Source: Gemmatimonadota bacterium (GTDB lineage: Bacteria > Latescibacterota > UBA2968 > UBA8231). Taken from it: DNA of 20,547 nucleotides. This document shows positions 15,595 through 20,547 of this stretch, piece after piece (the stretch's first letter is position 1; the number at the start of each line of letters is the position of its first letter). Where the stretch lies: NCBI GenBank assembly GCA_009840005.1, contig VXOR01000096.1, forward strand, positions 1 through 20,547, given 5' to 3'. Below the pieces are notes generated by a model that ran no database searches, was not told the origin of the DNA, and saw nothing but the letters and a program-made list of their open reading frames with translations. Made by a program: the position numbers and the translations under genes.

Positions 15595-16737
15595 CTATTT
15601 AAGCCGGCCGTATGCACGCATGATTTCGACTAGGCGGTCCAACGGCAGGGCGTGGATGGTATTGCCGCCGCGGCCGGTCATGGTGTGGGCCGTAGTCAGC
15701 GAGTTGAGAATGGCTTCCTCCGTAGCCTCAATTACCCCTTGGAACACACCCGAGATCCAGCGATCAGATAGCATGGCGAGCGCGTCCGGCGGCGCGGGAG
15801 AAGCCGTGGAAAACGCCAGCCAGAGATCGCCGCTGCCGTGAGTAGAAATCGCGCCCGTGCGCGCCATGCCCAAAGCCACCCGCTTGCACACGCGCTGGAG
15901 TTGAAACGGAATCAACGGCGCGTCCGTGGCCACCGCGGCGATCATGGACTTGCTTTTGCCGCCGCGCGCAGGCATCAGGTCGGTAATCTCCCGGCCCACT
16001 GGGACGCCATCAACGCGCAGTTGGGGCCGTCGGCCAAAATTCGCCTGCACCAGCACGCCCACGGTATAGAACTGATCGCCGCAGGGAATTTTGCGCGACG
16101 CCGTGCCAATGCCGGCCTTAAAGCTATAGGCCCGCATCCCGGTCCCGCCGCCAACGCAGCCTTCGGCCACCGGCCCGTCTCGTGCCGCGTCGAGGGCTGC
16201 TACCGCGTGTTCAGGTCGCACGTGCCGCCCGACTTCGTCGTGGAGAAACGCAGCCCACGTCTCGCCGACTATGGGCGCGGGCTGCAAGTCGCTTTTGAAC
16301 AAGTCGGGATCGCGCACCAGCATCCACTCCACCGCCCCATCGTACACCGCACCGACGCTGGACGTGTTGGTAAAAAGGACGGGGCCGGCCAACAGACCCG
16401 TGCGACGCATCGAGCCTACCCCCATCAACTCGCCGTTGCCGTTGAGCGTGAAATCCGCGGCAAACGAGGGCCTCGACCTGAGCTCTGTCGAAGGTGTGCG
16501 CGGCACAATCGCCGTCACGCCGGTACACACCGGACCTCCCTCCTCAATCAGTGTCAGATGGCCGACTTGCACGCCCTCGACATCAGTGATGGCGTTATGA
16601 GGGCCAGTCGCCAACTCGCCAATGACAATGCCCAACTCGCGCAGGCGCGCCCGCTCCGGCCGCACGGGCACAGCACGGCCCAATGCAGGCCACACAGCCG
16701 CGCCTAGGCCCAAGCCGAGAAAGGTCCGGCGGTCCAT
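15595..16737 (-). CDS. P1-family (DmpA-like) hydrolase, Tat-exported
   Basis: Second P1/DmpA-family protein, paralogue of the 14478-15497 gene. From the ATG at 16737 it has 380 residues and opens with a twin-arginine signal, MDRRTFLGLGLGAAVWPALG, so the folded enzyme is probably exported to the periplasm. Family motifs are GPHNAITDVEGVQVGH, GCVGGGTGMRAY, FKAGIGTASRK and AVATDAPLIPFQL. The aligned nucleophile is a serine in KSKSMIAAVATD (S264 in this numbering), the normal choice for the family, but it is preceded by Lys rather than Gly. The frame extends to a TTG at 16755; the ATG one base after the upstream stop places the Tat motif correctly and is preferred. It is the third gene of a run with the dehydrogenase and the enolase-family gene. 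The substrate is unknown. Confidence 0.88.
   Translation of the reverse strand: MDRRTFLGLGLGAAVWPALGRAVPVRPERARLRELGIVIGELATGPHNAITDVEGVQVGHLTLIEEGGPVCTGVTAIVPRTPSTELRSRPSFAADFTLNGNGELMGVGSMRRTGLLAGPVLFTNTSSVGAVYDGAVEWMLVRDPDLFKSDLQPAPIVGETWAAFLHDEVGRHVRPEHAVAALDAARDGPVAEGCVGGGTGMRAYSFKAGIGTASRKIPCGDQFYTVGVLVQANFGRRPQLRVDGVPVGREITDLMPARGGKSKSMIAAVATDAPLIPFQLQRVCKRVALGMARTGAISTHGSGDLWLAFSTASPAPPDALAMLSDRWISGVFQGVIEATEEAILNSLTTAHTMTGRGGNTIHALPLDRLVEIMRAYGRLK
16477..16495 (-). repeat. Second copy of the palindromic element core, inside the Tat-exported P1 gene
   Basis: These 19 bases match 15379-15397 at 17 positions, in the same orientation and also within a reading frame. Only a partial palindrome remains (GAGCTC centre, flanking TCGA). 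The encoded stretch (about STELRS) makes the protein roughly two residues longer than its paralogue here. Confidence 0.5.
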
Positions 16738-16738
16738 G

Positions 16739-17797
16739 TCAGAGCGCTTGGACAATTCGCTCCCCTAGCTCGCGGCAGCTCAATGCACCCCCTAAATCAG
16801 GCGTCCCCACGCCCTGATCGCCAATTACCGCGCGCACCGCCTTTTCAATCCGCTCAGCACCCGCAACAGCCACCGGATCGCCGTGTTGCTGACCCAACCA
16901 GCGCAGCATCAAGGCCGCCGACAAGATCATCGCCACCGGATTGGCCTTCCCCTGCCCGGCAATGTCCGGGGCCGTGCCGTGCGACGGTTGGAACACAGCC
17001 GCGTCCTCGCCGATGTCCCCCGAAGGAGCCAGCCCCAAACCGCCGACCAAACCAGCGGCCAAGTCCGAGATGATATCCCCGTACATATTCTCGGCTACCA
17101 GCACGTCGTATCCCGCCGGTTGCTGCACCAAGTACATGCTCAGCGCATCGATGTACGCGTAGTCGCGTTCTACGTCTGGGTAGTCGGCGGCCACCTCGTC
17201 GTACACGCTGCGGAAAAAGGCCATCGAGCGAAAGACGTTGGCCTTGTCAACACACGTTACCTTCATCGGCGTCCGGCCGCGTTGCCGCGCCAACTCAAAG
17301 GCGTAGCGCACCACCCGTTCGGTTCCGGTTCGCGTGATCACCATAGAGTCCACGGCCACTTCGCCGCGCAACTGGATGCCGCCGTTCATGGAGGCAAAAA
17401 GTCCCTCGACGTTTTCGCGCAGGATGACGAAATCAATATCGCCCGCCCCTAATCCTTTGAGCGGAGTATGCGCGGCCGCATAGAGGTAAATCGGCCGCAC
17501 CCCCGCGTACAGATCCAATTGGAACCGCAAATCGACTTGTGGCCGCATCTCCGTCCCGTCCGGCCAGCGCACGTGCGGCAACCCCATCGCTCCCAACAGC
17601 ACCGCATCCGCCCGGCGGCACCCTTCCACCGTCGCCTCCGGCAGCGGATCTCCTTGCTCCAGATAGCACCCTGCACCACACGGATACTCGGCGAAGGCAA
17701 GAGCAGGAGTCTCCAACGCATTGAGCAACTTTAGGGCCTCGTCCATGACCTCCGGTCCGATGCCGTCGCCTTTGAGCACGGCGATGTCGTAGGCCAT
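16739..17797 (-). CDS. Isocitrate/isopropylmalate-type NAD(P)-dependent decarboxylating dehydrogenase
   Basis: A 352-residue member of the beta-decarboxylating dehydrogenase family (isopropylmalate, isocitrate, tartrate and homoisocitrate enzymes), which oxidises and decarboxylates 2-hydroxy acids. Seen: KGDGIGPEV (about 9-17), substrate arginines at R91, R101 and R127, the catalytic lysine in VDKANV (K185), the metal aspartates in IDALSM (D217) and MYGDIISD (D241, D245), and the NAD-binding PSHGTAPDIAG. The tyrosine that assists decarboxylation is replaced: the text is LRENVEGLF, with F134 at the usual Tyr position. The ATG at 17797 is 2 bases after the upstream stop with GGAG in front; the 14-codon upstream extension is rejected. 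No leu genes are nearby. The enolase-family neighbour suggests a sugar-acid or tartrate-like substrate rather than leucine synthesis. Confidence 0.85.
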   Translation of the reverse strand: MAYDIAVLKGDGIGPEVMDEALKLLNALETPALAFAEYPCGAGCYLEQGDPLPEATVEGCRRADAVLLGAMGLPHVRWPDGTEMRPQVDLRFQLDLYAGVRPIYLYAAAHTPLKGLGAGDIDFVILRENVEGLFASMNGGIQLRGEVAVDSMVITRTGTERVVRYAFELARQRGRTPMKVTCVDKANVFRSMAFFRSVYDEVAADYPDVERDYAYIDALSMYLVQQPAGYDVLVAENMYGDIISDLAAGLVGGLGLAPSGDIGEDAAVFQPSHGTAPDIAGQGKANPVAMILSAALMLRWLGQQHGDPVAVAGAERIEKAVRAVIGDQGVGTPDLGGALSCRELGERIVQAL

Positions 17798-17799
17798 TT

Positions 17800-19059
17800 T
17801 TAGCTCCACAAGCGGTCGTGGGGCCGCTCGTCGTCCCACTCGTCGGTGGGGCCAAAAATCTCCGGCTGCTCTGGGTCGGCAAACGACCGCAGCACTTCTT
17901 CGTTGAGGCCGCTAAAGCCCAGCCCCGGCCCCTCCGGCACCGCAATGTGCCCGTCCTCAATCAGGGGCACCGGCAAGCCCTCGACCAAGCTGCTCCACTG
18001 TTCTAGCTGATCGACCGAGTGGTTTTCGAGCACCATGAAGTTTTCCGTCGCCGCGGCGCAATGCACCGAAGCCAACGCCGCCACTGGCGACATGGCCATG
18101 TGCAACGCCATGGCAATGCCGTGATCCTGGGCCAAGTCGCCGATCTTTTTGGTCTCGAGAATCCCGCCGGAAGAGGCCAAGTCCGGGTGGGCGACGGCAA
18201 TGGCGCGCCGTTCAAAGAGGGGTAGGAAGTTTTCCTTGAGATAGATATCCTCGCCCGTGCATACCGGCGTATCCACGGCCTCGGCGAGCCGCTGCCACTG
18301 GTCGGCCAACTGCCAGGGGATCATGTCCTCATACCAAGCTAGGCTGAACTGATCCAGCGCCTTGCCCAAGCGGATGCAGGACTCGACGCCAAGGTGGCCA
18401 AAGTGATCGACGGCTAGGGGAACTTCATAGCCGATCACCTCGCGCACCTGCGCCACGTATTCGCAGAGAATGTCGATGCCCTTGTTGGTAATCTGGATCC
18501 CCGTAAATGGGTGCATGATGTCGCGGCTTTCCAACATGCCCGGCGGGGCGATCAGCGCGTCTTCGATCCCCCGCAGCAATCCAATGCCGACGTCCATTTT
18601 GAGAAATTTAAACCCCCGTTCCATTCGCTCCTTGAGCAACTGTCCCATCTCGCGGCCGTCCTGCCGCGTGGGGGTATCGCAGTAACAGAGGATCCGGTCG
18701 CGGAACTTGCCGCCGGCCAGTTGGTAGGCCGGCACGTTATAGGCTTTACCCGCTAGGTCCATCAGCGCCATCTCCACACCGCAGACGCCACCAGCTTGGC
18801 GGGCGTGGTGGCCGAATTGCTTGATCTTGCGGAAGAGCTTATCGACGTTGCAGGGATTTTCGCCAAGCAAGCGGCTTTTGAGCATCAGCGCGTAGGTCGG
18901 ACTGCCGCCATCGCGCACCTCGCCGTAGCCCGAGATGCCTTGGTTGGTGTCGATGCGGATGATCGTCGCGCGGAACGGTGCGCCGCGCATGTTGGCGACG
19001 CGCATATCCGTGATCTTCAGATCCGCAGGTCGAGAGTGCGTGTTCACATTTTCTTCCAT
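17800..19059 (-). CDS. Enolase-superfamily protein, mandelate racemase/galactonate dehydratase-like
   Basis: Predicted acid-sugar dehydratase or racemase that removes a proton next to a carboxylate using a Mg-held enolate. In the 419-residue form the capping domain includes GISGYGEVRDGG (about 41-52). The barrel has FKFLKMD (K154 and D156 in place of a full KxK), then three metal ligands: D218 in AVDHFGH, E244 in WYEDMIPW and E270 in CTGEDIYLK. A candidate catalytic His, H320, lies in MALHMAMSP. This ligand set fits the mandelate racemase subgroup. Three starts are possible: GTG 19116, ATG 19071 and ATG 19059. The GTG lies inside the promoter and is excluded. A GGAG 6 bases before 19059 favours that ATG. 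It leads the run with the dehydrogenase (2-base gap) and diverges from the SDR. Confidence 0.88.
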   Translation of the reverse strand: MEENVNTHSRPADLKITDMRVANMRGAPFRATIIRIDTNQGISGYGEVRDGGSPTYALMLKSRLLGENPCNVDKLFRKIKQFGHHARQAGGVCGVEMALMDLAGKAYNVPAYQLAGGKFRDRILCYCDTPTRQDGREMGQLLKERMERGFKFLKMDVGIGLLRGIEDALIAPPGMLESRDIMHPFTGIQITNKGIDILCEYVAQVREVIGYEVPLAVDHFGHLGVESCIRLGKALDQFSLAWYEDMIPWQLADQWQRLAEAVDTPVCTGEDIYLKENFLPLFERRAIAVAHPDLASSGGILETKKIGDLAQDHGIAMALHMAMSPVAALASVHCAAATENFMVLENHSVDQLEQWSSLVEGLPVPLIEDGHIAVPEGPGLGFSGLNEEVLRSFADPEQPEIFGPTDEWDDERPHDRLWS

Positions 19060-19100
19060 TCTTGTCTCCATTTTCGCCAGGTGTATTTTAAGGGCCTCCA

Positions 19101-19129
19101 ATGATATTCCGCTCACATTTTTTCGTCAA
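19101..19129 (-). promoter_or_regulatory. Strong sigma70-like promoter of the enolase/dehydrogenase/P1 run
   Basis: On the minus strand TTGACG (19129-19124) is followed after exactly 17 bases by TATCAT (19106-19101); each box matches consensus at 5 of 6 bases. The start point would fall near 19094, about 35 bases before the ATG at 19059, which rules out the GTG at 19116 as the start. The spacer reads TGTGAGCGGAATATCATT, whose first ten bases equal the core of the E. coli lac operator; this may mark a LacI-family operator. Confidence 0.65.
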
Positions 19130-19143
19130 CTTAGGAGATCGAC

Positions 19144-19926
19144 ATGAAGCTGAAGGATAGAGTGGCTCTCATCACCGGGGGTAGCAGCGGCATCGGCCGA
19201 GCCGCGGCCGTGGCCATGGCCCGCGAAGGAGCCAACATCGCGCTGACGGCCCGCCGCGCCGAGCGCTGCGAGGAAGCCGTCGCCGAAATCGCGGGACTAG
19301 GCGGCCAAGCGTTGGCTTTGCCCGGCGACGTAGCCAACGCCGAGCACGTCGCTGAACTGGTAGCCGCCACCGTCGAGCGTTGGGGCCGTCTCGACATCGT
19401 CGTGCCCAACGCCGGCATCAACGGAGTCTTCGCCCCTATCGAGGACATTACCCCCGAGGAGTGGGATCAGACGCACAACATCAACGTGCGCGGCACCTTC
19501 CTCACCGTTAAATACGCCATCCCCCACCTGCGCGCGGCCGGTGGCGGCAGCATCGTCGTGGTCTCCTCGGTCAACGGCAACCGCATCTTCTCCAACTTCG
19601 GCTTCACCTCGTATTCCTGCTCCAAGGCCGCCCAAGTCACCTTCGCCAAAATGGCCGCGGTCGAACTGGCCCAATGGGACATCCGCATCAACGTCATCTG
19701 CCCGGGGGCCACCAAAACCAGCATCGGTGAGAACACCTTCCCCCGCAACATCGACAAGATCCGCATACCCCGCGAGTTCCCCCAGGGCATGATACCCCTC
19801 CAACAACGCGCTGCCAGTGCCGAGGAGGTCGCCAACGCCATTCTCTTCTTAGCCTCGGACGAGGCCAGCTATATCACGGGAACCGAGATGTACGTCGATG
19901 GGGCGCTGTCGTTGTTTCAGGGGTGA
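19144..19926 (+). CDS. Short-chain dehydrogenase/reductase (SDR)
   Basis: A 260-residue classical SDR, an NAD(P)-dependent alcohol/ketone oxidoreductase. Seen: the cofactor motif TGGSSGIG (11-18), the structural NAG in VVPNAGING (89-91), a catalytic Ser in VVVSSVNG (141-142), and the Tyr-Lys pair in SYSCSKAA (Y157, K161). The C-terminal ASYITGTEMYVDGA is typical of the FabG/glucose dehydrogenase-like branch. TARR after the second strand suggests NADP could be used. AGGAG lies 6 bases before the ATG at 19144. It diverges from the enolase-family gene across an 84-base gap, so shared control is likely; a role oxidising a sugar or sugar acid in the same pathway is an inference. Confidence 0.92.
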   Translation: MKLKDRVALITGGSSGIGRAAAVAMAREGANIALTARRAERCEEAVAEIAGLGGQALALPGDVANAEHVAELVAATVERWGRLDIVVPNAGINGVFAPIEDITPEEWDQTHNINVRGTFLTVKYAIPHLRAAGGGSIVVVSSVNGNRIFSNFGFTSYSCSKAAQVTFAKMAAVELAQWDIRINVICPGATKTSIGENTFPRNIDKIRIPREFPQGMIPLQQRAASAEEVANAILFLASDEASYITGTEMYVDGALSLFQG

Positions 19927-19978
19927 GGCTCGCAAGCTCATCCTGCTGCGTTGATTGCATCGTGCGAAACCAGCACAT

Positions 19979-20116
19979 GTGGATTTCGCCGACGCGACGC
20001 TAGTGCATCTGGCCAAACGGGAAGCGCTTACTGCTATCTTTACCATCGATCACGACGACTTCGAGACCTACCGTATCGACGGCAAGCGCCAATTTCGCAT
20101 CGTCCCATCGCGCTGA
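19979..20116 (+). pseudogene. C-terminal remnant of a VapC-type PIN-domain toxin
   Basis: A 45-codon stretch ending in TGA at 20114-20116 reads like the last third of a PIN-domain ribonuclease. It has VDFADATLVHLAKRE, with the third acidic residue in DFADA, then FTIDHDDFETYR with the fourth acidic residue, and a final FRIVPSR. The frame is closed by a TGA at 19952 and nothing upstream supplies the first two catalytic acids. No antitoxin gene precedes it; the SDR gene ends at 19926. It is a truncated relic of a VapBC module. Confidence 0.7.
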
Positions 20117-20152
20117 CGGCTCAGGGCATGTCAACTTGCCCTGAGCCGTCAG
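20113..20152. repeat. Perfect 16-base-pair hairpin after the VapC remnant
   Basis: Arms CTGACGGCTCAGGGCA (20113-20128) and TGCCCTGAGCCGTCAG (20137-20152) pair perfectly around an 8-base loop. The left arm includes the stop codon of the VapC remnant. No T-run follows on either side, so it is not a classical terminator. The CCTGAGC core also occurs in the palindromes inside the P1 genes, so it may be a member of the same dispersed family. Confidence 0.75.
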
Positions 20153-20161
20153 GTCCAGCGT

Positions 20162-20320
20162 GCTTTTGCGAATAAAAGTTGCCATCTCGTGGCAGATTGC
20201 ACACAGCGCGATCATTTCATCACCTGTCGTTCGCGAAACAGAGTTTATACCAACCTGCTCTATATCCTCTCCAATGATGTGCCTCTGTGGCTCGTCTGAG
20301 ACCGCAGAGTTGACACCAAC
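20162..20320 (-). pseudogene. Degenerate HNH-nuclease-like fragment
   Basis: Within a 127-codon minus-strand frame, the middle part reads EPQRHIIGEDIEQVG, then GDEMIALCAICHEMATF, which resembles the His and the LCxxCH half of an HNH zinc-nuclease domain. The first CxxC pair and the usual double His are absent. The frame then runs into the hairpin and the antisense of the VapC remnant, so the full-length product is unlikely to be real. Probably a decayed HNH gene; chance resemblance is not excluded. Confidence 0.4.
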
Positions 20321-20487
20321 CCTCTGAGCGAGCAAAAGCGGCTGTCGCGCTTGTAGATTTAGGCGACAGGCATCCGGCGACATGGCCCCAGACAGCTTTT
20401 CGGTAGCGCGTTAGTATAAAAAATCATAATAAAATCATAAAAATGGTCGCTATAATCACAGATAAATCACATTAAATACTTATGCTA
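20321..20487. other. AT-rich stretch with short direct repeats, no gene seen
   Basis: From about 20410 the composition turns AT-rich. AAAATCATA-like words recur between 20418 and 20445. No intact gene, RNA gene or terminator is recognisable. Confidence 0.5.
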
Positions 20488-20547
20488 TGTAAAGGCGTTG
20501 TTGCATGAAAGCGGTGTTAGGGTCTTGAAATGGTGCAGGCTCTCCAG
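20488..20547 (+). mobile_element. Possible left end of an IS5-family-like element, cut by the window edge
   Basis: The text AAAGGCGTTGTTGCATGAAA resembles terminal inverted repeats of IS5-type insertion sequences, which often read GGCxTTGTTGCA. The rest of any element would lie beyond the window, so there is no transposase or second repeat to confirm it. Confidence 0.28.

Noticed and set aside
15838..16707. 289-codon plus-strand frame opposite the Tat-exported P1 gene
   Set aside because: Antisense to a gene with clear family motifs; rich in Arg, His and Ala as expected of a GC-rich shadow.
19060..19116. Longer N-terminus of the enolase-family protein from the GTG at 19116 or ATG at 19071
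   Set aside because: The GTG lies between the -35 and -10 of a near-consensus promoter; the ATG at 19071 has a weaker ribosome site than the ATG at 19059.
20417..20450. AT-rich direct repeats as a replication or attachment site
   Set aside because: Only two or three imperfect AAAATCATA words with no DnaA boxes, rep gene or integrase in view.
1..20547. CRISPR array, tRNA or rRNA genes
   Set aside because: No regularly spaced repeats and no tRNA- or rRNA-like segments were seen on reading the window.

Overview
The window is mostly GC-rich (judged by eye) and densely coded, with many short spacings and start/stop overlaps. The gene content points to a Gram-negative-type bacterium: a homodimeric pyruvate dehydrogenase complex, an Slt-type lytic transglycosylase, a Tat-exported hydrolase, MutY and a DUF368 undecaprenyl-phosphate transporter. 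Sugar-acid catabolic genes, tandem P1-family peptidases and dispersed GC-rich palindromes would fit an uncultured Poribacteria/Latescibacterota-like lineage. That placement is only an impression and no marker gene here fixes it.

Layout. (1) 93-5459, plus strand: a complete pyruvate dehydrogenase operon, aceE-aceF-lpdA, turning pyruvate into acetyl-CoA. (2) 5438-6151, minus: an M14 (succinylglutamate desuccinylase/aspartoacylase-like) zinc hydrolase, tail to tail with lpdA. (3) 6281-8693, plus: a membrane-anchored TPR lytic transglycosylase overlapping a small two-helix membrane protein. (4) 8798-10914, plus: an accessory three-gene cassette. It holds a DUF4365 protein with PD-(D/E)XK-like residues, an unrecognised 374-residue protein coupled by a 4-base overlap, and a third reading frame of about 144 codons with no in-frame ATG, GTG or TTG near its 5' end. 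This is the best candidate here for an undescribed, possibly defence-related system. (5) 10933-11832, minus: a DUF368/PopT transporter. (6) 12128-13349, minus: an AT-rich island with an HNH endonuclease and a small overlapping ORF, probably acquired. (7) 13381-19059, minus: a run of five genes. An enolase-superfamily dehydratase, an isocitrate/isopropylmalate-type dehydrogenase and a Tat-exported P1 peptidase are almost contiguous; a second, apparently cytoplasmic P1 peptidase and mutY follow. (8) 19144-19926, plus: an SDR oxidoreductase diverging from the enolase gene, with a strong sigma70-like promoter in the gap. (9) 19927-20547: a graveyard with the C-terminal end of a VapC/PIN toxin, a perfect 16-bp hairpin, a degenerate HNH-like fragment, and a possible IS terminus at the edge.

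How the genes fit together. The enolase-family protein, the dehydrogenase and the divergent SDR look like a sugar-acid or hydroxy-acid catabolic set with a shared control region. The two P1 peptidases are paralogues that differ in predicted location and in the aligned nucleophile (Ser in one, Thr in the other). One of them also carries an in-frame palindromic insert of about 14 codons. The PDH operon and MutY are housekeeping functions; 8.8-10.9 kb, 12.1-13.4 kb and 19.9-20.5 kb are the accessory parts.
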